Shown here: positions 28,733 to 38,138 of the stretch, in pieces
Layout of the letters: each line of letters begins with the position of its first letter
Position numbering within the stretch: the stretch's first letter is position 1
Source of the DNA: Streptomyces sp. NBC_01669
Lineage (GTDB): Bacteria; Actinomycetota; Actinomycetes; Streptomycetales; Streptomycetaceae
Length of the DNA stretch: 64,000 nt
NCBI RefSeq assembly: GCF_026339735.1
Contig: NZ_JAPEQG010000001.1
Location: 3,472,001-3,536,000 of the forward strand
Direction: 5' to 3'
The notes under the pieces: generated by a model
Databases searched by the model: none
Told to the model about the DNA's origin: nothing
Seen by the model: the letters and a program-made list of their open reading frames with translations, nothing else
Made by a program: the position numbers and the translations under genes

Positions 28733-30832
28733 GTGAGCCGTACCCGGATCCTCATACCGGGCCGTGCCCTCGTCGCCGTGCTGTTGGCGTTGGCCTGGCT
28801 GGCCCTTCCCGCTGCGCCGATCGCCCGCGCCGACGACCCCGTGACGCTGTCCCGGGACGGGCAGATCACCGACAAGGTGGGTGCTCTCGGTGATCGAAGG
28901 TCCGAAGTGGTCGCCGCGCTCGACCGTCTCTACGCCGACCGCCGCATCCAGCTGTTCGTCGTGTACGTACGTGACTTCTCCGGCCGTTCCGCGCAGAACT
29001 GGGCCGATGAGACCGCCCGTAAGAACGGGCTCGGCCTGGAGGACGTCCTGCTTGCTGTCGCCACACACGACCGGCAGTACGCGTACACCGTCGACCAGGG
29101 CTCCCGCCTGACCGACGCCCAGCTTCGGGACGTGGCGAGCACGGCCATCGAACCGGCCCTCAGGGAGAACGACTGGGCGGGCGCCGCCATCGGAGCGGCC
29201 GACGGCTATACCGCGGTGCTGGCCGGGAAGGCCGTGCCCACCCCCGCCGTCACACCCGGCGCCAACGATCCCGGTACGGGGAATCCCGGCGGGACGAGTG
29301 CCTGGGACCTGCTCCTGCCCGTGGTCCTCGTCGGCGGGGCGGGAGCGGTCGCCGCCTATGCGTACACCCGCCGGAAGCAACGCACCACGACCCGCACCAC
29401 GCCCGGCGCGACCGGCTGGGGACAGGGCGCCCCTCCGCCGGAGCCGCCGACTCCGCTGCCGGAGCTCGATGCCCGGGCCAAACAGACGCTGGTGGACACG
29501 GACGACGCGGTCCGCACCAGCGAAGAAGAACTCGGTTTTGCCACCGCGCAGTTCGGGGAAGAGACCGCCGCCCCGTTCACCGGGGCCGTCACGTTCGCGA
29601 AAGACGAGCTGACCGCCGCGTTCCGGTTGCGCCAGCAGCTCGACGACGCCTTCCCCGAGGACGACGCGACGCGCCGTCGGATGCTGGACGAGATCATCTG
29701 CCGCTGCACCGAGGCCAACACACGACTCGACGCCGTCTCCGAGGACTTCGACCGGCTGCGCGCACTGGAACGCAACGCTCCGCAGGCCGTGGCCACCGCC
29801 GAGTCCGCTTTCCGTACGCTCGCGAGCCGGGTCTCGGCGGCCGACACGGTTCTCACCACGCTGCGCAGTCGGTATGCGGAATCGGCCTCTTCCTCCGTCA
29901 CGGGCGATGTCGAACAGGCGAAGGACCGTCTCGTCTTCGCGACCTCGAGTCTCAACCAGGCGCGACAGGCGGTGGACGGGGGCAACAACGCGGCAGCCGC
30001 GGTGTACGTACGGGCCACCGAGGGCGCGGTCGGTCAGGCGACCACCCTCGTCGACGCCGTGGACCGGCGGGCCCGGGAGCTCGCGGAGGCGGCGGCGAAG
30101 CTGCCGGCCGCGCTCACCGGGACAGAAGCCGATCTGGCCGATGCGAACGGGCTGCTCGAAGGCACCGCGGAAAACGTGCCGACCGCGGACCTGCAGGGCC
30201 GGATCGCCCGGGCCCGGTCGGTGCTCGGTGAGGTGAAGAGGGAGCTGGCGGCCGGGCCTTACGACCCCATCGATGCGCTGCGCAGAGTGGAGGAGGCGGA
30301 TGCGGCGCTCGACGAGGCGCTGGCCGGGGCGCACGAGCGGGAGCAGGGCCATCGCCGCGCCCCGTCCCTGCTCGACCAGGCGACGCTCACCGCACGCTCG
30401 GCAATTGCCGCAGCCGCGGACTACATCACGACGAACCGCGGGGCGGTGGGCAGCCAGGCCCGGACCCGCCTCGCGGAGGCGCAGCGGCGACTGGAGCGGG
30501 CCCGGGAGCTGGCCGGGAACGACGATCCGCAGGGCGCGCTGGCCGAGGCGCATCGGGCGGACTCGCTGGCCGGACAGGCGCAGATCCTGGCCGAACAGGA
30601 TGTGCGGGCGTACGGGAACCGAAACGGTCCGGGCGGTGTACAAGGAGGCGGAGGCGGGATGAGCGGGGCAGTCCTCGGCGGGATCATCCTCGGCGGTCTC
30701 CTGGGCGGCGGGGGCGGCGGCTACGGAGGGGGGTTCGGGGGCGGATTCGGCGGGAGGGGTAGCGGGGGCGGGCCCGGCAGTTTCGGCGGCGGGGGCACCC
30801 GCGGCCGGCGGGGCGGCGGCGGCCGCTTCTGA
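28733..30832 (+). CDS. TPM-domain secreted/membrane protein with Gly-rich tail
   Basis: A 699-aa protein with the GTG start at 28733, preceded by GGTGAT at good spacing. Parts in order: a signal sequence ending ARA; a TPM domain (DRRSEVVAALDRLYADRRIQ to GAAIGAADGYTAVL); a Pro-rich linker; a membrane helix (LLLPVVLVGGAGAVAAYAY, about residue 190); a long helical, coiled-coil-prone region of about 400 residues; and a C-terminal stretch of about 60 residues that is almost all Gly with a hydrophobic patch. TPM proteins occur in membrane-stress and photosystem-repair contexts. Here the next gene is pspA, 110 nt downstream. Confidence 0.88.
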   Translation: MSRTRILIPGRALVAVLLALAWLALPAAPIARADDPVTLSRDGQITDKVGALGDRRSEVVAALDRLYADRRIQLFVVYVRDFSGRSAQNWADETARKNGLGLEDVLLAVATHDRQYAYTVDQGSRLTDAQLRDVASTAIEPALRENDWAGAAIGAADGYTAVLAGKAVPTPAVTPGANDPGTGNPGGTSAWDLLLPVVLVGGAGAVAAYAYTRRKQRTTTRTTPGATGWGQGAPPPEPPTPLPELDARAKQTLVDTDDAVRTSEEELGFATAQFGEETAAPFTGAVTFAKDELTAAFRLRQQLDDAFPEDDATRRRMLDEIICRCTEANTRLDAVSEDFDRLRALERNAPQAVATAESAFRTLASRVSAADTVLTTLRSRYAESASSSVTGDVEQAKDRLVFATSSLNQARQAVDGGNNAAAAVYVRATEGAVGQATTLVDAVDRRARELAEAAAKLPAALTGTEADLADANGLLEGTAENVPTADLQGRIARARSVLGEVKRELAAGPYDPIDALRRVEEADAALDEALAGAHEREQGHRRAPSLLDQATLTARSAIAAAADYITTNRGAVGSQARTRLAEAQRRLERARELAGNDDPQGALAEAHRADSLAGQAQILAEQDVRAYGNRNGPGGVQGGGGGMSGAVLGGIILGGLLGGGGGGYGGGFGGGFGGRGSGGGPGSFGGGGTRGRRGGGGRF

Positions 30833-30942
30833 AAAACCGGCGAAACATGCGCGCGAGCGTTCGGACTGCCCGTACGGCCTGTCCGATTCGCACAGCCCAG
30901 GAATTCATACGGTCCACACGGCCCATACCAAGGAGAGGTGCC

Positions 30943-31656
30943 ATGACCAAACAAACCATCCTCGGCCGCGTCACTCAGCTGGCAAAGGCCAACATCAATG
31001 CGCTGCTGGATCAGGCGGAGGATCCGCAGAAGATGCTGGACCAGCTGATCCGCGACTACACGGCGAACATCTCGGAGGCCGAACAGGCGGTGGCGGCGAC
31101 CATCGGCAATCTGCGGCTGATGGAGCAGGACCACCGGGAGGACGTCGACGCGGCCAGGGAATGGGGAGACAAGGCGCTCGCCGCCAGTCGCAAGGCCGAT
31201 GAGCTGCGGGCGGCGGGCTCGGCAGCGGAGGCCGACACGTTCGACAACCTGGCCAAGGTCGCGCTCGGCCGCCAGTTGCAGTCGGAGAAGGAGGCGAAGA
31301 CCGCAGAGCCGACGATCACCGCGCAGACGGAGGTGGTGGACAAGCTCAAGTCCGGCCTGGACCAGATGAAGAACAAGCTGACAGAGCTGAAGTCCAAGCG
31401 GGACGAGCTCGTCGCACGCGCCAAGTCCGCCCAGGCACAGAACCAGATGATGGACTCCGTCAAGAACATCAATGTGCTGGACCCGACCAGTGAGCTCAGC
31501 CGCTTCGAGGACAAGGTGCGGCGCGAGGAGGCGAAGGCGATGGGCAAGCAGGAACTCGCCGCATCGTCGCTGGACGCCCAGTTCGAGCGGCTGGACAGCC
31601 TGGGCGACAGCGCCGAGATCGAGGCCCGGCTCGCCGCCTTGAAAACGGCGTCATGA
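30943..31656 (+). CDS. pspA: Phage-shock protein A / IM30 family
   Basis: A 237-aa, almost wholly helical protein (ILGRVTQLAKANINALLDQA ... DPQKMLDQLIRDY) typical of PspA/Vipp1, ESCRT-III-like proteins that polymerise on damaged membranes. The ATG at 30943 has AGGAG 8 nt before it. The C-terminal helix ends LDSLGDSAEIEARLAAL. Following the TPM gene directly, it probably forms a membrane-stress operon with it. Confidence 0.93.
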   Translation: MTKQTILGRVTQLAKANINALLDQAEDPQKMLDQLIRDYTANISEAEQAVAATIGNLRLMEQDHREDVDAAREWGDKALAASRKADELRAAGSAAEADTFDNLAKVALGRQLQSEKEAKTAEPTITAQTEVVDKLKSGLDQMKNKLTELKSKRDELVARAKSAQAQNQMMDSVKNINVLDPTSELSRFEDKVRREEAKAMGKQELAASSLDAQFERLDSLGDSAEIEARLAALKTAS

Positions 31657-31707
31657 CCGCCGCACCCGGAGCGGCAGCCGTTCCGACCCCAGGTCCCGGT
31701 CCCGCGT

Positions 31708-34299
31708 TCAGAACATGCTCAGCAGCTGCTCGACCGTGCGTTCTGCGGCCGGTTCCCCGTCGGGCAGCGGCAGCTCGAACCAGACGGTCTTGCCGCGTGG
31801 AGTCCGCCTCGAACCCCAGGCCGCACTCAGCAGTCCGACCAGCTGCAACCCGCGCCCGCCCTCGTCCGTGTCACGTGCTCGTCGTCGCCGCGGCTGAACG
31901 AGACCTGCGTCCCATACCTCGCACACGAGCGTACGGTCGCGCAGCAGCCTGAGCCGGATCTCGCCCTCGCCGTAGCGCAGAGCGTTGGTGACCAGCTCAC
32001 TGACGAGCAGTTCGGTGGTGTCCACCAGGTCATCGAGTTCCCAGGCGAGCAGTTGGCGACGGGCCAGTTCGCGGGCACGGCCGACGGAGCGGGGTTCGCG
32101 CGGCAGCCGCCAGTCGCCGACCGCGTCGATCGGCAGCCCCTGGATACGGGCCATCAGCAGGGCGATGTCGTCCTCACCGTGCCGGGTGTCGAGGGTGGTC
32201 AGTACGTGGTCGCAGACGTCCTCGAGCGGGAGCTCGGGTTCGATGAGGGCGTTGCGCAGTGCCTGCAGTCCTTCGTCGAGCGGGTGGTCGCGGGACTCGA
32301 CGAGACCATCGGTGTAGAGGGCGAGGAGGGCGCCCTCCTTCAGTTCGACCTCGACTTCCTCGAAGGGTTCGCCGCCGACGCCGAGCGGCATCCCGGGCGG
32401 GACGTCGAGCAGCAGGGCGGGTTCGCCCGGCTCGACCACAACAGGGGGGAGGTGTCCGGCGTTGGCAAAGGTGCACCGCCGGGTGACCGGGTCATAGACG
32501 GCGTAGACACAGGTCGCCAGATAGACCTCGGAGAGATCTGCGTCCCGGGCCTTGTGGGACGCCCGTGACGGCCACTGGGCGCCGCCGAGGCCTTCGGAGG
32601 GGGTGCTGACACCGGGGGTGCCCAGACCGCGGGCGACCTCGTCGAGGGCGGAGAGCACCTCGGCGGGTTCCAGGTCGAGGAGAGCCAGGGTCCTTACGGC
32701 GGTGCGCAGTTCGCCCATGGCGACGGCGGCCCGCAGTCCACGGCCCATGACGTCGCCGACCACCAGGGCGGTGCGGTGTCCGGGAAGTTCGATCACGTCG
32801 AACCAGTCGCCGCCGACCTCGGTCGCGGTGTTGCCGGGGAGATAACGGCAGGCGATGTCGAGACCGGCGGCCTCGGGATCGCCCGGTGGCAGCAGGCTGC
32901 GCTGGAGGATGAGCGCGCGCTCGTGCTCGCGCCGGTAGAGGCGGGCGTTGTCGATACAGACGGCGGCGCGGGCGGCGAGTTCGGTGGCGAGAGCCCGGTC
33001 GCGTTCGCCGAAGGGTTCGCTGCCCTTGGTGCGGGAGAACTGGACGAGGCCGACGACGGTGTCATGGGCGACCATCGGTACGGCAAGGGTGGACTGGACG
33101 AAGCCGCGGTCGTCGCCGGGGACGTCCTCGACGTGGCCGGTCCGCAGGGCTATGGAACAGGGGGAGTTGAAGGGGTAGCGGTGGACGGCGCCCAGGACGG
33201 GCGGATTGATGGCACCGTCGGTCGAGGCGCTGTCCGGGGCAGTGACCGGAAGGGCATCCGACACGGCACTGGCGAAGGCGACACGGCGCAGTTCCGCGGA
33301 TCCGCCGACGGACTCGTGGTGGAGCGAGCCCCAACTGCCGGGCGGCGCCTCGTCACCGGTGAGCAGCCCCTGATAGAGGTCGACCGAGGCGAGGTCGCAG
33401 AAGCCGGGTACAGCGACGCCGAGGAGTTCGCGGGCGGTGGTCTCCAGATCGAGGGAGTTGCCGATGCGGGCGCCGGCCTCGTTGAGCAGGGCGAGGTTGC
33501 GGCGGGCGCTGGCGGCCTCGCGGGCGGCGATGTGTCGGCGGGTGACATCGGTGGCCAGCCCGGCTATGCCGATGGGGCGGCCTGCTCCGCTGTGCACGCG
33601 GTAGAGGTTCATCGACCAGTGGCGGCTCTCGGAGTCGCCCGGTGCGGTACCGACGAGTTGGAGATCGGTGACGGAGTCCCCCGTCTCCAGAACACGCCGG
33701 AGTGTGGCGGTGAGCCGCTCGGCCTCGGGGCGGGCCAGATAGTCGTCGACCGTGCGGCCGCGGTGGTCGTCGGCCTGGCCGCCGAAGACGGTGGCAAAGC
33801 GCTGGTTGGCGCGCACGACCGTGAAGTCTGTGCCGAACAGCACGAAACCGAAGGGAGATTGACCGAAAATGGCCTGCGATGCCGCAAGGTCCGTCTCGAT
33901 ACGCCGCAGGGCGCGGACGTCCACGACGATACAGAGGGCGGCCGGTTCCCCGCTCTCCGTCTCGCTGGGCATGACATAGACCTCGGCAAGACCGTGCACG
34001 GCGTTCTCGCCCGGCATCCGGAAGGGGACGAGGCCCGTCCACTCCTTGCCGTCGAGTATCTCGCCGACCCGGCGATGGCCACCGGTGCGCAGCTCTGCGG
34101 GCATGAAGGTCTCGACCGGGTCCCTGCCCACCGCCTCGTGCGCGGCAATGCCGAAGAGGCCGGCGGCCCGGCGGCTCCACTGCTCGATCAGCCCGTCGGG
34201 GCCGATCGAGAAGGAGGCGACCCTGATGTAGTCATAGATCGAGCCAGGCGGGCTGTTCTGCCACACGACGTCGCCCGCTGTCCCAGGTATTTCGCTCAC
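31708..34299 (-). CDS. PAS-GAF-PP2C phosphatase with C-terminal HATPase
   Basis: An 863-aa multidomain signalling protein. In order: two PAS-like domains (about 20-265), a GAF domain (about 280-460, ending ALILQRSLLPP), a SpoIIE-type PP2C phosphatase (about 490-710; GGDWFDVIELPG, VVGDVMGRG, ALYTDGLVESR, DDIALLMARI) and an anti-sigma-type HATPase (about 735-850; LVSELVTNALRYG, GGRGLQLV). Such proteins set partner-switching cascades by dephosphorylating anti-anti-sigma factors and phosphorylating them through the kinase-like domain. The start is GTG with GGAGG upstream. It converges on pspA with a 51-nt gap. Confidence 0.92.
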   Translation of the reverse strand: MSEIPGTAGDVVWQNSPPGSIYDYIRVASFSIGPDGLIEQWSRRAAGLFGIAAHEAVGRDPVETFMPAELRTGGHRRVGEILDGKEWTGLVPFRMPGENAVHGLAEVYVMPSETESGEPAALCIVVDVRALRRIETDLAASQAIFGQSPFGFVLFGTDFTVVRANQRFATVFGGQADDHRGRTVDDYLARPEAERLTATLRRVLETGDSVTDLQLVGTAPGDSESRHWSMNLYRVHSGAGRPIGIAGLATDVTRRHIAAREAASARRNLALLNEAGARIGNSLDLETTARELLGVAVPGFCDLASVDLYQGLLTGDEAPPGSWGSLHHESVGGSAELRRVAFASAVSDALPVTAPDSASTDGAINPPVLGAVHRYPFNSPCSIALRTGHVEDVPGDDRGFVQSTLAVPMVAHDTVVGLVQFSRTKGSEPFGERDRALATELAARAAVCIDNARLYRREHERALILQRSLLPPGDPEAAGLDIACRYLPGNTATEVGGDWFDVIELPGHRTALVVGDVMGRGLRAAVAMGELRTAVRTLALLDLEPAEVLSALDEVARGLGTPGVSTPSEGLGGAQWPSRASHKARDADLSEVYLATCVYAVYDPVTRRCTFANAGHLPPVVVEPGEPALLLDVPPGMPLGVGGEPFEEVEVELKEGALLALYTDGLVESRDHPLDEGLQALRNALIEPELPLEDVCDHVLTTLDTRHGEDDIALLMARIQGLPIDAVGDWRLPREPRSVGRARELARRQLLAWELDDLVDTTELLVSELVTNALRYGEGEIRLRLLRDRTLVCEVWDAGLVQPRRRRARDTDEGGRGLQLVGLLSAAWGSRRTPRGKTVWFELPLPDGEPAAERTVEQLLSMF

Positions 34300-34460
34300 G
34301 CGACCGTCCCCTCCAGCTCACACACCGGACCGGTCCTGCCCGCAGTATTCAGCACTACGGCGCTTACCGACACGGCGTTCACGATCACAGCACGGCCACA
34401 GTCCCTTTCAGCCAGGTTCTGCCCGACCTCTGGTGATCGCTGTGCGTCCCACCCCCACTC

Positions 34461-34889
34461 CTAACCAGGGAGGGCCAGCTCGAACCACACCGTCTTGCCA
34501 CTCTTTCCGCGCCGGGTCCCCCAGCGGCGTGCGGAACAGGCCACCAGCTGCAGTCCTCGGCCGCCTTCGTCGTCGGGTGCGGCAGCACGTTCGGTGGGCG
34601 GATCCGGAAGCGGATCGGAGACTTCCACAAGCAGTCCGGGGTGGGCGTCCGGAACTTCGCCATCGAGGTGGGGACGCACCAGCCGTACCCCGATGGGGCC
34701 CGAGGCGTAGCGCAAGGAATTGGTCACCAGCTCGCTGACCAGCAGGACGGTCACATCACCGACGGCCGCGTCGAGTCCCCACCCCCGCAGCGCCTCGTGG
34801 ACCGCATGCCGAGCAGTGCGGACGGCGCCGGGCACTGCTGGAAAGGTCCACTCGGCGCAGTCGCCTTCGGTATCGATCACGCCGATCAC
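34461..34889 (-). CDS. Anti-sigma-type ATP-binding protein (HATPase_c_2)
   Basis: A 142-aa single-domain HATPase of the RsbW/SpoIIAB-like type that is very numerous in Streptomyces. The N box is LLVSELVTNSLRYA and the G box is DDEGGRGLQLV. The GTG start (VIGVIDTEGDCAEWTF) is chosen because family members begin close to this motif; the frame opens earlier at 34940. It resembles the C-terminal domain of the phosphatase encoded downstream and may act in the same cascade. Confidence 0.85.
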   Translation of the reverse strand: MIGVIDTEGDCAEWTFPAVPGAVRTARHAVHEALRGWGLDAAVGDVTVLLVSELVTNSLRYASGPIGVRLVRPHLDGEVPDAHPGLLVEVSDPLPDPPTERAAAPDDEGGRGLQLVACSARRWGTRRGKSGKTVWFELALPG

Positions 34890-35039
34890 TTCCCAAGACC
34901 AGCAACGAGGAACGTCCTGTTTACGGGGGCTAATCAGCACATACCCGATATTTAGGGCGACCTATCGCCGGAATCGACGCGTAGGGCGTACGGGCGTACG
35001 GCGACGTGCGCGCAGCGCGGGCACAGAGGGGGCACCCGA

Positions 35040-35579
35040 TCAGCGGCGTGCGCCGCCCGGCAGGCTCCGGGTCGACGCGGTCCCGGTCGACGCGGTCCCG
35101 GTCGGCGTGGATTCGGCCGTCGTGGATTCGGTCGGCGTGGATCCGGCCGTCGTGGATCCGGCCGGCGAGGATCCGGCCGGCGAGGATCCGGCCGGGAGGC
35201 GGCGCATGGCTTCGGCGACGGCGGGCCGGTCCTGATCCAGCCAGTCGATCTCGTCACCCTCGCCGGGCCCGAGCCAGCGCAGCTCGTCGTGGTCCTGCAG
35301 CGGCGCGGGCACGCCGGACACCAGTCGCGCGGTCCACACCCGGAGTACGTATCCGGGCTTGAGCGGCCACTCGCCGGGAATGCGCTCCAGCGGCTCGGTC
35401 TCGACGCCCAGTTCCTCGCGGAGTTCACGTACGAGCGCCTGTTCGCCGCTCTCCCCCGGCTCCAGCTTTCCACCGGGCAGCTCCCAGCGGCCGGCCAGCT
35501 CGGGCGGCGCACTGCGACGCGCGGCCAGCAGGCGCCCCTGGTCATAGACGGCTCCGGCCACCACCACGCGATCACTCAT
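35040..35579 (-). CDS. Nudix (MutT-like) hydrolase with pentapeptide-repeat tail
   Basis: A 179-aa protein. Residues 1-130 are a MutT-type Nudix domain with a complete box (GKLEPGESGEQALVRELREE then LGV), which should hydrolyse oxidised or damaged nucleoside triphosphates. The last 45 residues are an Ala/Gly/Ser/Thr/Pro tail built of five-residue units (PAGSS, TAGST, PTEST and similar), encoded by a 15-bp tandem repeat and probably unstructured. The tail length may vary between strains. Confidence 0.9.
   Translation of the reverse strand: MSDRVVVAGAVYDQGRLLAARRSAPPELAGRWELPGGKLEPGESGEQALVRELREELGVETEPLERIPGEWPLKPGYVLRVWTARLVSGVPAPLQDHDELRWLGPGEGDEIDWLDQDRPAVAEAMRRLPAGSSPAGSSPAGSTTAGSTPTESTTAESTPTGTASTGTASTRSLPGGARR
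35071..35190. repeat. 15-bp coding minisatellite, 8 units
   Basis: Eight consecutive 15-bp units in perfect register, from GTCGACGCGGTCCCG (twice) through GTCGGCGTGGATTCG and GCCGTCGTGGATCCG to GCCGGCGAGGATCCG (twice). Units at the two ends are identical in pairs, indicating recent duplication. Changes by whole units would keep the Nudix reading frame. Confidence 0.9.
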
Positions 35580-35650
35580 AGGCCGGAGCGTAGTCCCCGG
35601 TTCCGCCCCTCACAGGCCCCGCCCCGTACCACCCCGTTGCCGCCCGTCGG

Positions 35651-35833
35651 TCACGGCCGGGCGCTCTGCCCCATGCGCTCCACCCAATAGAGCTGCTTGT
35701 GTCCGCGATTATCGAGTTTGTCGGCGATCTTCTGCGCCTCGTCCCGCGTGGCGTACCTGCCGACGCGGTACCGATTGCCGTTGTCGTCCTGCCGTATCAC
35801 CAGCCAAGGGAGCACGGCACCGCCGTCACTCAT
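35651..35833 (-). CDS. Small SPOR-like protein
   Basis: A 60-aa protein MSDGGAVLPWLVIRQDDNGN with GGGAGG 6-7 nt before the ATG. The body (YRVGRYATRDEAQKIADKLD ... LYWVERM) resembles half of a SPOR-type peptidoglycan-binding repeat, but no membrane anchor or signal is visible. The function is unknown. It has its own ribosome site downstream of the permease gene and its terminator. Confidence 0.75.
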   Translation of the reverse strand: MSDGGAVLPWLVIRQDDNGNRYRVGRYATRDEAQKIADKLDNRGHKQLYWVERMGQSARP

Positions 35834-35989
35834 CGTGTCCCTCCCGAGCATTGAGCCCCTCCCCTGAACGGCGTGCACGCCTCTAAGGATCCCCAGGAAA
35901 CCGCAGTACGCATATGCCCGAGCGTACGCCTGACCTTTACGCAACGGATACGTAATTACACAAAGAGGCACCGATCCGGCCAACGCGAA

Positions 35990-36015
35990 GGGGCGCACCC
36001 ATTCGGATGCGCCCC
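35990..36015 (-). terminator. Hairpin after the NCS1 permease gene
   Basis: GGGGCGCA (35990-35997) pairs with TGCGCCCC (36008-36015), and the inner bases can extend the stem. It lies 28 nt beyond the permease stop. Confidence 0.55.
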
Positions 36016-36042
36016 CAATGCCTCGCAGAGCGGCCGTGCCGC

Positions 36043-37824
36043 TTACGCCTCCGCCACCTCGGCCGGCCCCGGTGCCGTGCGCAGTGTCGGCATCGGCATG
36101 AGGACCGGGCCGGCGGTCGGGTCCTTGCGGCAGATGTCCCCGCACTCCGCGTCCAGCGAGCAGCACAGCGAACAGATCGGTCCCGTCTGGACCGGGCAGT
36201 CGGCGATGTCCGGGAGCTCGTAGGCGGTGTCGCAGACCGAGCAGGTGTGGGTGGCGGTGAGGTCCTCGATCTCGACGCCCGGCCCGTTCACCGGGTTGGG
36301 GCGGGCCAGGTAGTACGCACCCTTCGTCGCCCACGCGATCAACGGGCAGAGCGTCAGGGAGAGTCCGGCGGCGATGAAGGTCGAGAAGGCCTCCGCGTAG
36401 GTGCCGAACAGCCCGAAGAAGGCGAGGATCGAAACGGTCGAGGCGATCACCATCGCGCCGAATCCGGCCGGGTTCACCGCGTACAGGTAGGCGCGCTTGA
36501 ACTCGACGTACCGGGGACTCAGACCGATCCGCTTGTTGATGACCAGGTCGGCGGCGACGGCTGCGATCCAGGCGATGCCCACGTTCGAGTAGAAGCCCAG
36601 CAGTTTGTTGAGGGCCGCGAACATGTCCATCTCCATCAGCGTGAGCGCGATGGCGAGGTTGAGGAAGATGTACCAGACCCGGCCCGGGTGCTTGTGGGTG
36701 ATGCGGGAGAAGAAGTTCGACCAGGACAGTGAACCGCTGTAGGCGTTGGTCACGTTGATCTTGATCTGGGAGACGATCACGAAGACCGCGGCGACGGGCA
36801 GGGCGAACGAGCCGAGCCACGGCCTCAGCGCCTCGATCTGCGGTGCGATCGGCTCCAGTGCGTGTGTCTTGCCGACCGCCTCCAGCGCCACGAAGGCGAG
36901 CAGCGCGCCGCCGAGCTGCTTCGCCGCCCCGATGATGACCCAACCGGGCCCGGCGGCGAGCACCGCCAGGTTCCAGCGGCGCTTGTTGGCCTCGGTCCTG
37001 GCGGGCATGAAGCGCAGATAGTCGGCCTGTTCGCCGATCTGGGCGATCAGCGAGAGGGCGACGCCCGTGCCGAGTCCGAACCCGATCCAGGAGAAGCCGG
37101 AGCCCGCGCCTTCCGTACCGCCGAAGGAGCCGAACGCGCTCCAGGCGTCCGGTGCTTCGAAGGCGAGTACCACGAACGGCAGGACCATGCCGACAATCCA
37201 GATCGGCTGGGTCCAGGCCTGCACCTTGGCGAGCGCGCGCATGCCCCGGAAGACGATCGGGATGACGATCAACGTGGTCAGCAGATAGCCGGCCTGGACC
37301 GGCAGTCCGACGGCCTGGTGCATGGCCTGCGCCATGATCGAGCCCTCGAGGGCGAAGAAGATGAAGGTGAAGGACGCGTAGATCAACGAGGTCAGCGTCG
37401 AGCCGAAGTAGCCGAAGCCGGCGCCGCGCGTGACCAGGTCCATGTCGAGGCCGTACTTCGCACAGGCCCGGGCGATCGGAATACCGGTGAGGAAGATGAT
37501 CGTCGCCGCGGTGAGGATCGAGGCGAGACCGCTGGTGAAGCCGTAGGTGAAGACGATCGAGGCACCGATCGCGAAGTCGGCGAGATAGGCGATCCCGCCG
37601 AGCGCGGTGCCCGCGACCATCGAGGGCGACCAGCGCCGGAAGGAATGCGGTGCGTAGCGGAGGGAGTAGTCCTCCCGGCTCTCGTCGGCGGCGAGTCCGG
37701 CATAGCTGCGTCCGGGAGGCGGCGGGGCGGCGACCGGTGTCCCGGCAGCCCCGTCGGATCCCGAAGCCGCGGCGGGCTGCGCCTCCGGGACCCCGGCCGT
37801 CGTGGGGGTGGCTGTGTCCGTCAT
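36043..37824 (-). CDS. NCS1 cytosine/purine permease with Cys-rich C-terminal domain
   Basis: A 593-aa membrane protein. After an approximately 60-residue Ala/Pro-rich start it has the SxRYAPHSFRRWSPS region and about 12 helices of the nucleobase:cation symporter-1 family (AIGASIVFTYGFTSGLASIL, RGAGFGYFGSTLTSLIYASF). Unlike ordinary NCS1 permeases it ends in a soluble domain with eight Cys at residues 528-565 (CSVCDTAYEL, ICSLCCSLDAECGDIC). That pattern suggests a metal- or redox-binding module; similar Cys motifs occur, as I recall, in permease-sensor-kinase fusions. Cytosolic placement is inferred. Confidence 0.9.
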   Translation of the reverse strand: MTDTATPTTAGVPEAQPAAASGSDGAAGTPVAAPPPPGRSYAGLAADESREDYSLRYAPHSFRRWSPSMVAGTALGGIAYLADFAIGASIVFTYGFTSGLASILTAATIIFLTGIPIARACAKYGLDMDLVTRGAGFGYFGSTLTSLIYASFTFIFFALEGSIMAQAMHQAVGLPVQAGYLLTTLIVIPIVFRGMRALAKVQAWTQPIWIVGMVLPFVVLAFEAPDAWSAFGSFGGTEGAGSGFSWIGFGLGTGVALSLIAQIGEQADYLRFMPARTEANKRRWNLAVLAAGPGWVIIGAAKQLGGALLAFVALEAVGKTHALEPIAPQIEALRPWLGSFALPVAAVFVIVSQIKINVTNAYSGSLSWSNFFSRITHKHPGRVWYIFLNLAIALTLMEMDMFAALNKLLGFYSNVGIAWIAAVAADLVINKRIGLSPRYVEFKRAYLYAVNPAGFGAMVIASTVSILAFFGLFGTYAEAFSTFIAAGLSLTLCPLIAWATKGAYYLARPNPVNGPGVEIEDLTATHTCSVCDTAYELPDIADCPVQTGPICSLCCSLDAECGDICRKDPTAGPVLMPMPTLRTAPGPAEVAEA

Positions 37825-38138
37825 CGGTGACTTCCCGTTCGTCTGTCCGGTGTGCGGGTACGAACGGGAAGGTAGGAGCAGGACATGACAACTCGTTACG
37901 GCCAGTGATTGCCCTTCGGTTACGGGAACCGAGTGGGCGTTAACTCGTCGTCACGGGCCCCGGACAGGCCGTCCGGGTATCGGTCACTCGACAGAAATCC
38001 CGGCCGGATGCCCGCCGGGCGCCAGGAAAAGTCCCGCCGGAGCACTCGGCAAAGGGATCTGCGCCGAGCTCGACCGAGGGCTCGACGAAGGGCTCGACAG
38101 CGGGCCCCGATGAAGCCCACCAGCGCGCGAACCGCCGC
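37825..38138. other. Intergenic region with three 12-bp repeats
   Basis: A 314-nt stretch with no supportable gene. It should contain the permease promoter at its left end. At 38069-38104 a 12-bp unit occurs three times in tandem (CTCGACCGAGGG, CTCGACGAAGGG, CTCGACAGCGGG). Confidence 0.5.

Noticed and set aside
35651..37891. A 746-aa minus-strand frame covering the permease region
   Set aside because: Only its last 60 codons (35651-35833), with their own ribosome site, form a plausible gene; the rest shadows the NCS1 permease in another frame.
38069..38104. Three 12-bp repeats as a possible CRISPR or iteron array
   Set aside because: There are only three contiguous imperfect units without spacers, no cas or replication genes, and the sequence fits simple slippage.
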